From positions 1 to 64,000 of the forward strand of contig NZ_JALBYU010000030.1 in the NCBI RefSeq assembly GCF_029963765.1: a stretch of 64,000 nucleotides of DNA, written 5' to 3'. Under the pieces are notes generated by a model. It was not told where the DNA came from and made no database searches. It worked only from the letters and a program-made list of their open reading frames with translations. The stretch is from Pseudomonas sp. UYIF39 (lineage in GTDB: Bacteria > Pseudomonadota > Gammaproteobacteria > Pseudomonadales > Pseudomonadaceae). The position numbers and the translations under genes are program-made. Positions 53,356 to 61,890 of this stretch are shown here, one piece after another (position 1 is the stretch's first letter; the number at the start of each line of letters is the position of its first letter).

Positions 53356-54731
53356 AAATCAGTGTATTTGGTAGCGGTTACGTCGGTCTGGTGCAAGCCG
53401 CCGTCCTGGCTGAAGTTGGCCACGACGTGGTCTGCATGGACATTGACGAGAAGAAAATCGAGCTGTTGCAACAAGGCCACGTGAGCATTTTCGAACCGGG
53501 GCTGGCCAGCCTTGTACGCGAAAGCCTGGATGCCAAACGTCTACAGTTCACCTCCGACGAAAAACTCGCGGTGCAACATGGCCAGGTGTTGTTTATTGCG
53601 GTCGGTACACCGTCCCGGGACGATGGTTCGGCGGACCTGAGTTATGTGCTGTCGGTGGGAGAAGCCGTGGCGCGTCATCGTGAACAACCGGTGATTCTGG
53701 TCGAGAAATCAACGGTGCCGGTGGGCACGGGTGACACCTTGCGCGCCCATATCGATAAGTGCCTGATCAAGGTCGGCCGCTTGCTGCAGTTCGATATCGT
53801 CTCCAACCCGGAATTTTTGAAAGAAGGCTCGGCCGTGGCCGATTGCAGACGCCCGGACCGGATCATCATCGGTTGCGAACGCGATGAAGTGCGCGACGTG
53901 ATGCGTGACCTTTATGGGCCCTTCAACCGCAATCATGACCGCGTCATGTTCATGGACCTGCGCAGCGCCGAGCTGACCAAGTACGCCGCCAACTGCATGC
54001 TGGCGACCAAGATCAGCTTCATCAACCAGATCGCCGAACTGGCCGAACACCTGGGTGCCGACATCGAATCGGTGCGCCTGGGCATCGGTGCCGATTCGCG
54101 CATTGGCTACCATTTCATCTACCCCGGTTGCGGTTATGGCGGCTCGTGCTTTCCCAAGGACATGCGTGCGCTGATCCACAGCGCCGAAGAGGCGCATTGC
54201 TCCAACGATTTGCTGAAAGCGGTAGAAGCGATCAACGAGCGCCAGAAGCACAAACTGTTCGAGCGCATCAACGCGTTCTACAAGGGCGATTTGCGCGGCA
54301 AGACCTTTGCCGTGTGGGGACTCGCGTTCAAACCGAACACCGACGACATGCGCGATGCACCGAGTCGAGTGCTGCTGGAATCGCTGTGGGCCGCCGGGGC
54401 TAACGTCCGTGCGTTCGACCCGGAAGCCATGCAGGAAACCCAGCAGCTCTACCCCGATGAGTCCAAGTTGATGCTCATGGGCACACCGGAGTCGGTATTG
54501 TCCGGCGCTGACGCGTTGATCATCTGCACTGAATGGCAGCAGTTCAAGGCCCCGGATTTCAACCTGATCCAACAGCGGCTCAACGCACCGGTGATCTTCG
54601 ACGGACGTAACCTCTACGACGCCGATCGCCTGGCCCGCGCTGGTTTCAAGTACTTCCCGATGGGCCGCGGTGAATCGCGCAATCTGCCGATTCCGCATCA
54701 GCAGTGGCCCGCTGCTTCGGTCATCGCTTGA
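53352..54731 (+). CDS. ugd: UDP-glucose 6-dehydrogenase (Ugd/PmrE)
   Basis: The 459-residue enzyme has the N-terminal NAD motif VFGSGYVGLVQAAVLAE and the catalytic Cys266 in GCGYGGSCFPKD. A C-terminal domain with WGLAFKPNTDDMRDAPS follows. It oxidises UDP-glucose to UDP-glucuronate, the ArnA substrate, so the operon carries its own precursor supply as in P. aeruginosa (pmrE). It overlaps arnF as ATGA. Confidence 0.95.
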   Translation: MKISVFGSGYVGLVQAAVLAEVGHDVVCMDIDEKKIELLQQGHVSIFEPGLASLVRESLDAKRLQFTSDEKLAVQHGQVLFIAVGTPSRDDGSADLSYVLSVGEAVARHREQPVILVEKSTVPVGTGDTLRAHIDKCLIKVGRLLQFDIVSNPEFLKEGSAVADCRRPDRIIIGCERDEVRDVMRDLYGPFNRNHDRVMFMDLRSAELTKYAANCMLATKISFINQIAELAEHLGADIESVRLGIGADSRIGYHFIYPGCGYGGSCFPKDMRALIHSAEEAHCSNDLLKAVEAINERQKHKLFERINAFYKGDLRGKTFAVWGLAFKPNTDDMRDAPSRVLLESLWAAGANVRAFDPEAMQETQQLYPDESKLMLMGTPESVLSGADALIICTEWQQFKAPDFNLIQQRLNAPVIFDGRNLYDADRLARAGFKYFPMGRGESRNLPIPHQQWPAASVIA

Positions 54732-56323
54732 TTTCGGTATCACCCGGTATCCGCCGACAGTCTCTAGGCATAGCGCTGTTGGCTCTGCTGCTGTTCAGCG
54801 CCGGGGTGTATCAGCAGACATCGATTGGCTTCGATTCGCGTTTTGTCCTGTTCGCTCAGGAAATGCTGCGTCACGGGCCGTCTTTTTTTCCGACCACCTA
54901 TGGCCAGCCGTATGCGGACTACTCTGCGCTTTCGACGCTGTTCGTCTGGCTGCTGTCGCTGCCGTTCGGGCAGGTCAACAGCCTGACGGCCTGGTTGCCG
55001 AGCGCCATTTCCGGGGCGGTGATCGTCACGTTGATGTACCGGTTGGTGGCGCCCTACTCCCAGCGTTGGGCGTTGCTGAGCATCGCCCTGATGCTGCTGA
55101 CCAACACCTTTGTCACCGAAACCCGTGCCGTGTCCCTGGACTTGATGCTTGCGGCGGTGGCTTTTTCAGTGTTCTACCTGGGCTATGCCCCCGATCATTT
55201 CGCAGCAAAGCGTCGGTGGTGGCTGATCTTTGCCTTGCTGCTGCTGGGCTTCGGGATTCGCGGGCCGATCGGGCTGGTGATTCCCACTGGCATGCTGTGC
55301 AGCTACTACATGCTCAACCGACAATGGCAGCGGTTGTTCGGTTTTGGCCTGGTGGCCGCCGTACTGCTGGCCGCGTGCGTCGGAGGGCTGCTGTGGCTGG
55401 CGCAAACCATCGGCGGCCCGGACTTCATGCACTACGTGGTGCGCATGCAGTTCATGGGGCGTATGGACGGCAGCGAAGGTGTCAGCGGTTCGCTGTATTA
55501 CTTCACCGGCTCGGTGGGCAACTATGCGCTCGCGTATCCGTTGGCGTTGCTGGTACTGGCCGCCGTCTGGCTGACAACGCCTCGGCAGGCCGGACCTGCG
55601 TTACGCCTGTTGCAGTACTGCACGGCGGCAAGCCTGATTGTGATGGTCGGGCTCTCGATCCCCCAGGCCAAAAAAGCCCGTTACCTGCTGCCGATTTTAC
55701 CCATGGCAGCGATCATTGCGGCGTATCCGTTTCAGGTGGCGCAAGGTCGGGTATCCGAGTGGTTGCGGGGGTTGATGCAAGGGCTGTGGCTAGTGGTTCC
55801 TGTCCTGTTGATCGGCGGACTGCTGGTCGCCCAGCGACGGTTTCCCGATGAACTGACAACGCTGACTTCGATACTGATCATTCTCGGCGTGCTGCAAGTC
55901 ATTGCCCTGGCGGTGCTTGTACGACCGCGCTGGCGAGCGCAAACACTGGCCTTTTGCGCGGTCCTGGCGCTGTGGTCGGTGTATGTGTTGGTTTTCGAGC
56001 CTGTCGAACGTCAGCTCTACGACACCCGCACCTTCAGCCGCGCGGCATTTGCGCTGGTGCAAAAAGACCCGGCACCGCTGGTGTTGCACGCCATGGGTAA
56101 AGACGCCAAGGCGATCAAGTTCATGGTCAACATCGACGAGGACTTTCAGCCGGTATTCACTGAATCGACCCAAGAACTGGAAAACCTTCAGCGGCCAGCG
56201 TGGTTGATGATGGATGAAAACGACTACCGCGCCCTGCAGGGCACGCCGTTGGGTGCATTGCCGCCCGTGTTGAGCGGGCGTTTCGACAAAAACGATTACG
56301 TGTTACTGCATTACACTCTGTAA
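54728..56323 (+). CDS. ArnT-like glycosyltransferase family 39 protein
   Basis: The roughly 531-residue integral membrane protein has about twelve helices and an ArnT-like first loop in which the acidic residues lie in IGFDSRFVLFAQEML rather than in the DETRY motif. It probably transfers a lipid-linked sugar in the periplasm. As the last gene coupled to arn it may add or modify a sugar on LPS. The TTG at 54728 overlaps the ugd stop as TTGA; a GTG at 54704 is an alternative. The last 20 codons recur as a relic at 58284. Confidence 0.85.
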   Translation: MISVSPGIRRQSLGIALLALLLFSAGVYQQTSIGFDSRFVLFAQEMLRHGPSFFPTTYGQPYADYSALSTLFVWLLSLPFGQVNSLTAWLPSAISGAVIVTLMYRLVAPYSQRWALLSIALMLLTNTFVTETRAVSLDLMLAAVAFSVFYLGYAPDHFAAKRRWWLIFALLLLGFGIRGPIGLVIPTGMLCSYYMLNRQWQRLFGFGLVAAVLLAACVGGLLWLAQTIGGPDFMHYVVRMQFMGRMDGSEGVSGSLYYFTGSVGNYALAYPLALLVLAAVWLTTPRQAGPALRLLQYCTAASLIVMVGLSIPQAKKARYLLPILPMAAIIAAYPFQVAQGRVSEWLRGLMQGLWLVVPVLLIGGLLVAQRRFPDELTTLTSILIILGVLQVIALAVLVRPRWRAQTLAFCAVLALWSVYVLVFEPVERQLYDTRTFSRAAFALVQKDPAPLVLHAMGKDAKAIKFMVNIDEDFQPVFTESTQELENLQRPAWLMMDENDYRALQGTPLGALPPVLSGRFDKNDYVLLHYTL

Positions 56324-56434
56324 CGCGTTACGCCCGCAGATTCGCTCTTGTCCTACCGGACATCCGGAAACGCCCTACATATACCCGAAGACATTTTCAA
56401 TAAGGTGCCCCTCGACAAGAGGAGCGGCACCTAC

Positions 56435-56929
56435 ATGGCTAATCACGGTTATATGACCATCACTGGGAAGACTCAAGGACTGATATCGGCGGGTTGCTCA
56501 ACTCAAGATTCAATCGGAAATAAATGTCAAACAGCGCATACCAATCAAATTATGGTGCTGTCGTACAGTCACAACATGTCCAATATAGGAAACATTAATA
56601 AGCCGACGCACCGCCCGCTCGTCATCACAAAAAATGTCGACAAGTCATCTCCTTTACTCGCGCAAGCGCTATCTAGCAGAGAGGAAATTAGCTGCACGAT
56701 AAGTTTCTACCGGATTTCTTCGTACGGTCTTCAGGAGAAATTCTTCAGCATTGAAATTGAAGGCGGCATTATTGCCGACCTGACACTTGATATGCCCCAT
56801 GTGGTTTTACAAAACGACGCCGAACCCCAAGAGCATGTCGCTATTCGTTATCGCGAAATCACGTGGAGACACCACCTCGCAGGAACCAGCGGGTACGCTT
56901 CATGGGGAAATAACGAATGGGACAATTAA
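56435..56929 (+). CDS. hcp: Hcp-family type VI secretion protein (orphan)
   Basis: The 164-residue Hcp protein begins MANHGYMTITGKTQGLISAG and contains MVLSYSHNMSNIGNINKPTH, ITKNVDKSSPLLAQAL and LDMPHVVLQNDAEPQEHVAI, the usual Hcp landmarks. Hexameric Hcp rings form the T6SS inner tube and can carry small effectors. No other T6SS structural gene is in the window, so it is an orphan Hcp that serves a T6SS elsewhere. AGAGGAG precedes the ATG; an in-frame opening at 56348 is rejected. The region is more AT-rich than its neighbours. Confidence 0.92.
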   Translation: MANHGYMTITGKTQGLISAGCSTQDSIGNKCQTAHTNQIMVLSYSHNMSNIGNINKPTHRPLVITKNVDKSSPLLAQALSSREEISCTISFYRISSYGLQEKFFSIEIEGGIIADLTLDMPHVVLQNDAEPQEHVAIRYREITWRHHLAGTSGYASWGNNEWDN

Positions 56930-57630
56930 AGAACCGCTGCGAGTCAAGTAGTTGTGATTATTGGGCAGTTAGTAAGGCGGCGGGCAATTTAACCAATCAA
57001 GCCTGCACGTTGGGCGCACGACATATAAATGACGGGACGTTGCGTCTGCAATTCAATCGCGAAGTGTCTTACTACGCGAGAGGGATTGTTAATGATGTGG
57101 CGCAGGGACGGAAGAGTGCTGAGCAGGGTCTCAAGGAGATTAAGAACGAACAGAGTAGTTTGCTGAGCCAGTCGTGGGAAGTTGCCAAAAAAGGCGCAGG
57201 CGCTGTTGCTGGAGGAATGCAAATATTGACAGGTGCGGGGATTTGCTATGGCTCAGCGGGTACTTTGTGCCTTTTTCTTGGTGGACCGATGATGCTCCAT
57301 GGTGCGAATAATGTTTATGAAAATGGCCGTAACCTTTTGGAGGACCGCACTGATACGGAGGGGCCGACCCGCAAGGTTTATCAAGCGATAGCTAAGGGGT
57401 TTGGCCAATCTGAGAGGGAAGGCAACATTGCCTATGGGTCATTAGATATTGGGTTGTCTATCTATGGGCTGGGGCGGCATGTATTAAAGCCGGATGCTTG
57501 GCGATTGTTTAGGTACGTTAGAACTGACTATGTGCGATCGTATAAAAACATGGGTGCAGGCGCATTAAGTTTTGAAATTTATACAGACCTTCAAACTGTA
57601 AAGCAGCTGTCTGAAGAGGTGGAAAAGTGA
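56917..57630 (+). CDS. DUF4225 protein, putative T6SS effector
   Basis: I recognise the 237-residue protein as DUF4225. The N-terminal part (1-90) is helical, and residues 93-132 form a glycine-rich hydrophobic hairpin (VAGGMQILTGAGICYGSAG, LCLFLGGPMMLHGANN). The C-terminal part contains LDIGLSIYGLGRHVLKPDAW. No nuclease, peptidase or lipase motif is visible. The start overlaps hcp by 13 bases and the end overlaps a small membrane protein as GTGA. A membrane-active toxin loaded on Hcp is the simplest reading, but it is inference. Confidence 0.75.
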   Translation: MGQLKNRCESSSCDYWAVSKAAGNLTNQACTLGARHINDGTLRLQFNREVSYYARGIVNDVAQGRKSAEQGLKEIKNEQSSLLSQSWEVAKKGAGAVAGGMQILTGAGICYGSAGTLCLFLGGPMMLHGANNVYENGRNLLEDRTDTEGPTRKVYQAIAKGFGQSEREGNIAYGSLDIGLSIYGLGRHVLKPDAWRLFRYVRTDYVRSYKNMGAGALSFEIYTDLQTVKQLSEEVEK

Positions 57631-57932
57631 TCGCATGGATTTTTCCGATACTGGCTGTCGGCGGAATTAGTGCTGCTTACGCCATAAGAGTTCGCCTATC
57701 TGGCAGCAACTTAAACAACACCAAACTTTACTTCGGTGTTGCGTTCAACGCCTTGTTCGTAGTCCCATATATAGATATTGTTCAGAACAATGACTTTCCA
57801 TATCTAGGCTACCGTCCCGACATAATTTCAGCGCATCCATTTATAGGCTGGATTGCATTTGGCTGCATTTTTCTACATTCACTTGCATGCCCCGTAAAAT
57901 GGAAAGTCAAATGCTTGCCTTGGAAAAAATAA
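57627..57932 (+). CDS. Small membrane protein, candidate immunity protein 1
   Basis: The 101-residue protein has three hydrophobic segments (about 3-20, 36-52 and 72-88) and a basic C-terminus (VKWKVKCLPWKK). It starts with GTG overlapping the stop of the DUF4225 gene, so the two are co-translated. Coupled small membrane proteins after a putative membrane toxin are often immunity proteins. I know no family for it. Confidence 0.7.
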   Translation: MIAWIFPILAVGGISAAYAIRVRLSGSNLNNTKLYFGVAFNALFVVPYIDIVQNNDFPYLGYRPDIISAHPFIGWIAFGCIFLHSLACPVKWKVKCLPWKK

Positions 57933-58129
57933 TTTCAACTATTCGAATGCTTCTGTTTACCCTTGGATGTGCTGGCTTTCATACAGCCTGGATTTCACTA
58001 TTAATAGTTTATTTTTTTGAACTGGACGTTTTCGCAGCTAGAGTAGTGGTAGTTACATCCTTTGTTGTTGTGTCAGCCTATTGCGTAAAAATCATACCTA
58101 AAGAGCTTAGAAAACTTGAAGGAGAATAA
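57911..58129 (+). CDS. Small membrane protein, candidate immunity protein 2
   Basis: The 72-residue protein from the ATG at 57911 (MLALEKIISTIRMLLFTLGC) has two membrane helices and a charged end (PKELRKLEGE). Starts at 57887 and 57899 are also possible; the chosen one has GGAAAG just upstream. It overlaps the preceding gene by 22 bases. AT-rich codons mark it as part of the same cassette. Role unknown; it may be a second immunity protein. Confidence 0.6.
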   Translation: MLALEKIISTIRMLLFTLGCAGFHTAWISLLIVYFFELDVFAARVVVVTSFVVVSAYCVKIIPKELRKLEGE

Positions 58130-58166
58130 AGCTTTTTACTCTAATTAGTCCCCACCCCACCATACT

Positions 58167-58247
58167 CAAATCAACCTTCAACGGTGCAAACGCCTTCACC
58201 AACGGACTGCGCACAGTGTTATGGCGCCAGATCAAATTGAACGGCGT
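58167..58247 (-). pseudogene. Relic 3' end of the downstream LysR gene
   Basis: Read on the minus strand this segment gives PFNLIWRHNTVRSPLVKAFA and then PLKVDL. The intact LysR gene at 59044 ends PFNLILRHNIVRSPLVKAFA and then QALGVDLKAQL. Only these last 27 or so codons are present. It is a degenerate partial copy lying just after the Hcp cassette. Confidence 0.8.
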
Positions 58248-58283
58248 GTCGAAGTGAATCGACGCTGGGTACAGGGCTCCGAC

Positions 58284-58343
58284 GTGTTGAGCGGCCGTTT
58301 CGACAAAAACGATTACGTCCTGCTGCACCTCAATCCCCTGTAG
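58284..58343 (+). pseudogene. Relic 3' end of the glycosyltransferase gene
   Basis: The frame reads VLSGRFDKNDYVLLHLNPL and stops at 58341-58343. The intact gene ends VLSGRFDKNDYVLLHYTL at 56323. The first 35 bases of the two copies differ at one position, then diverge. The intact 3' end and this relic bracket the whole Hcp/DUF4225 cassette. Confidence 0.85.
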
Positions 58344-58348
58344 CTGCC

Positions 58349-58483
58349 TTGTGGCGAGGGGATTTAGCGAAACGTCGCACCGCCCCGTTCGGCTGCGAAG
58401 CAGTCGTAATCCATTGGACGCGGTGCGGTTGGAAAAAACAGGGCCGCTTCGCAGCCCAACGGGGATAAATCCCCTCACCACAC
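58349..58483. repeat. REP-type inverted repeat
   Basis: ttgtggcgaggggattta (58349-58366) pairs with taaatcccctcaccacac (58466-58483), and ccgttcggctgcgaagc pairs with gcttcgcagcccaacgg inside. This is a common Pseudomonas intergenic repeat. Together with the two relics it fills the 403-base gap between the cassette and the acetyltransferase gene. Confidence 0.8.
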
Positions 58484-58532
58484 CACCCCCTCACCACACC
58501 TCGCAGGCTCGACAGCTGCTACAGTCGCCCGC

Positions 58533-59093
58533 ATGAACTTCATTATTCGCCGTGCCCGACTTGCCGATGCTTTTGCCCTGCCTGCCATTGAACGTTCGGC
58601 GGCCGAGTTGTTTCGCTGCGACCCTTCGCTGGCTTGGCTTGCCGATGCGCAGGTGACCGATGCCGAACAACATCAACGGGCAATCGAGACGGATGACATT
58701 TGGGTCGCGCAAACCCCTGACGGCGTACTTATTGGGTTTCTCAGCGCTGTTGAAGTCGACAACGAACTGCATATTCAGGAACTGTCCGTCAGACAACGCT
58801 TCCAGGGCCGGGGCGCGGGTCGCAAGTTACTGTTAACGGCGGTTGCGCATGTCCGGGATCGGGAACTCTATGGTCTGACGCTGACCACGTTCCGCGACTT
58901 GCCGTGGAATGAACCGTTTTATCAGCGCCTGGGTTTTGAAACATTGAACCCAGCACAATGGGGTCCGCGATTGGCGACTGTATTGAACGACGAAGTCGAC
59001 CACGGTTTACCCGGTGAACGGCGTTGTGCGATGCGCTTGCGCCTTAGAGCTGCGCCTTCAAATCAACCCCCAACGCCTGGGCAAACGCCTTGA
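58533..59093 (+). CDS. GNAT-family acetyltransferase
   Basis: The 186-residue protein carries the GNAT acetyl-CoA motif A (LSVRQRFQGRGAGRKLL, about 88-104) and the RLGFETL segment of motif B. The substrate is unknown. Its last 50 bases overlap the convergent LysR gene. It lies directly after the relic/REP region and is GC-rich like the chromosome, so it belongs to the native background rather than to the cassette. Confidence 0.87.
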   Translation: MNFIIRRARLADAFALPAIERSAAELFRCDPSLAWLADAQVTDAEQHQRAIETDDIWVAQTPDGVLIGFLSAVEVDNELHIQELSVRQRFQGRGAGRKLLLTAVAHVRDRELYGLTLTTFRDLPWNEPFYQRLGFETLNPAQWGPRLATVLNDEVDHGLPGERRCAMRLRLRAAPSNQPPTPGQTP

Positions 59094-60009
59094 CCAGCGG
59101 ACTGCGCACAATGTTGTGACGAAGGATCAGATTGAACGGCGTGACGATGTTGATGAGGTCCGGACGCACCGCCCGGAACTGCCCCTGCGCCACCATTGAT
59201 GCGGCGTAATGCTGGGGCAAAAAACCCACGAAACGCCCGGTCTTGATCAACAATGCCACCGCTTCGACCTGGCTGGCCGAGGCGGAAAAGCTGTCGTAGT
59301 GAGCAAAGTTCAGTTTGTCGCGATGGATCGCGTAGCGGTGGTTGATGCACTCGTAATCCTTGAGCACATGACTGCCGATTTCTGCGTCCGGCACCGTGAA
59401 TAACGGATGACCGACCGCACAATAAACCTCGGAACATTCTTCATAAAGCGCGTAGTAATCAAACTCTTCGCGCTTCTGATAAACAGGGACAATACCTGCC
59501 ACTAACCGTCCCTCTACGACGCCTCTTTCCACTTCATCCAGTTGCGACGCCTGAAGTTGAAACCTTACTTTAGGCGACTCTTCATTAATTCTTCTAAGCG
59601 CAGCAACTAACGGTGAATTAACATCGGAAATCGTATTATCAATAACCCCCACACCAAGATCACCGATCAGTTCGTTCTGCGCTGAACTAAGTCGATCACG
59701 AAAGTTGTCGACCGAGGCAAATAAATCAATGGATGCCTGATAGACCAGGCGACCCTCTTCGGTCAGGTGAAAACCCTCGCGGCCGCGGGTACACAGGCGC
59801 ATGCCGATGCGGATCTCCAGGTCGGAGATCTGTTTGCTGATGGCTGCCAGTCCCACATTCAGCTCGTTCTGGGCAGCACTGAAGCCGCCGGCCTCGACCA
59901 CGGCCTTGAACACTTTGAGCAGTTTGAAGTCCAGACCGCTGAGGCTCAGCGGTGCCCGATGGCCCGTTTTTGGCGGCGGGTTTCCGGAATTGGAAAGTGG
60001 GGTTTCCAT
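59044..60009 (-). CDS. LysR-family regulator of the argH-like/ABC operon
   Basis: The 321-residue LysR regulator has a helix-turn-helix (FSAAQNELNVGLAAISKQIS, about 38-57) and an effector domain (about 115-310). It is divergent from the argininosuccinate-lyase-like gene with 305 bases between, which contain a palindromic operator candidate. It probably controls that operon. Its own 3' end is duplicated as a relic at 58167. Confidence 0.88.
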   Translation of the reverse strand: METPLSNSGNPPPKTGHRAPLSLSGLDFKLLKVFKAVVEAGGFSAAQNELNVGLAAISKQISDLEIRIGMRLCTRGREGFHLTEEGRLVYQASIDLFASVDNFRDRLSSAQNELIGDLGVGVIDNTISDVNSPLVAALRRINEESPKVRFQLQASQLDEVERGVVEGRLVAGIVPVYQKREEFDYYALYEECSEVYCAVGHPLFTVPDAEIGSHVLKDYECINHRYAIHRDKLNFAHYDSFSASASQVEAVALLIKTGRFVGFLPQHYAASMVAQGQFRAVRPDLINIVTPFNLILRHNIVRSPLVKAFAQALGVDLKAQL

Positions 60010-60128
60010 AATGCCTATTTACCTCTGACGCCCTATTCAACAACCTGTGTCCAACAACAAAAATAGTGCTGGTAAATAATAATGACCACAGAAAACCAGG
60101 CTTGGCAACCGCTAATAAATCCCGCACA

Positions 60129-60146
60129 TCAGTGCCAACTCACTGA
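60129..60146. promoter_or_regulatory. Palindromic LysR operator candidate
   Basis: tcagtgccaactcactga has perfect six-base arms (tcagtg/cactga) and lies in the divergent region 60010-60314 between the LysR gene and the argH-like gene, closer to the LysR start. Spacing and symmetry fit a LysR-type recognition site. The rest of that 305-base region holds no gene that I can see. Confidence 0.45.
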
Positions 60147-60314
60147 TTTCGAACTACTAAAAGCTGACACTTCGATCAGCTCTCGCAACGATGCAACTGC
60201 CCTCTTGAAAACTGCTTTGGCCTAACCACGTCCGGTTGATTTTTTTAGACCCCGGTAACGGTTACAAGCCCGGCACATCGATTTCAGTTCGCTTTACCGA
60301 CGAGGAAAACAACA

Positions 60315-61742
60315 ATGTCTCAAACCACCGACCGTCTCTGGGGTGCGCGCTTCAAAAGCGGCCCGTCCGACGCCCTGGCGGCCTTGTCCCGTTGCCCCGA
60401 GCGCTACTTTCGCCTCACCCCGTATGACCTCGCCGGTTCCAAGGCGCATGCCCGTGAATTGCAGCGCGCCGGGCTGCTGAGCGAACAAGAAACCCTGACC
60501 ATGCTCGATGCCCTGGAATGCATCGGTGATGACTTCCGCGCCGGCAGCGTCGCACCGACCCTGGACGACGAAGACGTCCACACCTTTATCGAACGTCTGC
60601 TGACCGAACGCCTCGGCGCCCTCGGCGGCAAGCTGCGCGCCGGTCGTTCACGCAACGACCAAACCGCCAACGACCTGCGCCTGTTCCTGCGTGATCACGT
60701 CCGTACCCTCGCCGTTGAAGTCCTGTCCCTGCAACAAGCACTGGTGGATCAAGCCGAGCAACACATCGAAAGCATCTGCCCTGGCTTCACTCACCTGCAG
60801 CAGGCCCAGCCGATCGTTTTCGCCCACCACTTGCTGGCCCATGCCCAATCCATGTTGCGTGACGTGCAACGCCTGGTGGACTGGGACAATCGCACTTCGC
60901 TGTCGCCACTCGGCGCGGCGGCCATGGCCGGTTCGGCCATCGCGCGCCTGCCGCAGCAGTCCGCCAAGGAAATGGGCTACAGCGGCGTGTGTGAAAACTC
61001 CATCGACGCCGTCGCCAGCCGCGATCACGTTGCCGAATTCCTGTTCATTGCCAGCATGCTCGGGATCAACATTTCCCGCCTCGCCGAAGAGTTCTGCCTG
61101 TGGTCGTCGCGGCAATTTCGCTGGGTCGCACTGGACGATGCTTATGCCACCGGTAGCTCGATCATGCCGCAGAAGAAGAACCCGGACATCGCTGAACTGG
61201 CGCGGGGCAAGGCAGGTCGCTTGATCGGCAACCTGACCGGTCTGCTCTCCACCCTCAAATCCCTGCCACTGTCGTACAACCGCGACTTGAGCGAAGACAA
61301 AAACGGCGTGCTCGACAGTGTCGACACCTTGTTGCTGGTGCTGCCCGCCATGGCCGGAATGGTCGCGACCATGAAGGTCAACGTCGAAGAGCTGCGTCGT
61401 CAGGCGCCTCTGGGCTTCACCCTCGCCACCGAAGTCGCCGACTGGCTGGCCATGCGCGGCGTGCCGTTCAAGGAAGCTCACGAAATCACCGGCGCGCTGG
61501 TCCAGGCCTGCGAGAAACACGACATCGAATTGTGGGAAGCCTCGCCGGCACTGTTGGCCGAGATTGATCCGCGCCTGACGCCTGAAGTGCGCGAAGCCCT
61601 GACCCTCGAAGCCGCCATCGCCGCCCGCAGTGGCTGGGGTGGCACCGCACCGCAACAGGTGCGCGAGCAGATCGGCCGGTTGAAAACCGCCCTGGTTGCG
61701 CAGCACGAATGGACCGAGAACTATCAGGGTTTCCGGCTCTGA
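60315..61742 (+). CDS. argH: Argininosuccinate lyase family protein
   Basis: The 475-residue fumarase/ASL-superfamily protein has RAGRSRNDQTANDLRLFLRD, TRLQ-like FTHLQQAQPIVFAHHLLAH and the signature GSSIMPQKKNPDIAELARGK (about 280-299). The catalytic machinery of argininosuccinate lyase (arginine plus fumarate formed from argininosuccinate) looks intact. The LysR/ABC-transporter setting suggests a catabolic role on an imported aspartate-amine adduct rather than arginine biosynthesis, so it may be a paralogue of the housekeeping argH. Start supported by GAGGAAAAC upstream. Confidence 0.85.
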   Translation: MSQTTDRLWGARFKSGPSDALAALSRCPERYFRLTPYDLAGSKAHARELQRAGLLSEQETLTMLDALECIGDDFRAGSVAPTLDDEDVHTFIERLLTERLGALGGKLRAGRSRNDQTANDLRLFLRDHVRTLAVEVLSLQQALVDQAEQHIESICPGFTHLQQAQPIVFAHHLLAHAQSMLRDVQRLVDWDNRTSLSPLGAAAMAGSAIARLPQQSAKEMGYSGVCENSIDAVASRDHVAEFLFIASMLGINISRLAEEFCLWSSRQFRWVALDDAYATGSSIMPQKKNPDIAELARGKAGRLIGNLTGLLSTLKSLPLSYNRDLSEDKNGVLDSVDTLLLVLPAMAGMVATMKVNVEELRRQAPLGFTLATEVADWLAMRGVPFKEAHEITGALVQACEKHDIELWEASPALLAEIDPRLTPEVREALTLEAAIAARSGWGGTAPQQVREQIGRLKTALVAQHEWTENYQGFRL

Positions 61743-61756
61743 GCCACGACACAAAA

Positions 61757-61849
61757 CCTGTGGGAGCGAGCTTGCTCGCGATAGCGGTGGGTCAGTCACA
61801 TTGATGTTGAATGTGCCGACGCCATCGCGAGCAAGCTCGCTCCCACAGG
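61757..61849. repeat. REP-type inverted repeat, 26-base arms
   Basis: The arm cctgtgggagcgagcttgct continues to 61782, and its exact reverse complement occupies 61824-61849, with a 41-base spacer. It is one of the commonest intergenic repeats of fluorescent pseudomonads. It sits between the argH-like gene and the permease gene, where it may modulate downstream expression. Confidence 0.88.
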
Positions 61850-61890
61850 GATTGAGTTGGATCTGAAAGAACAGCGTACGGAGAAGCAAC

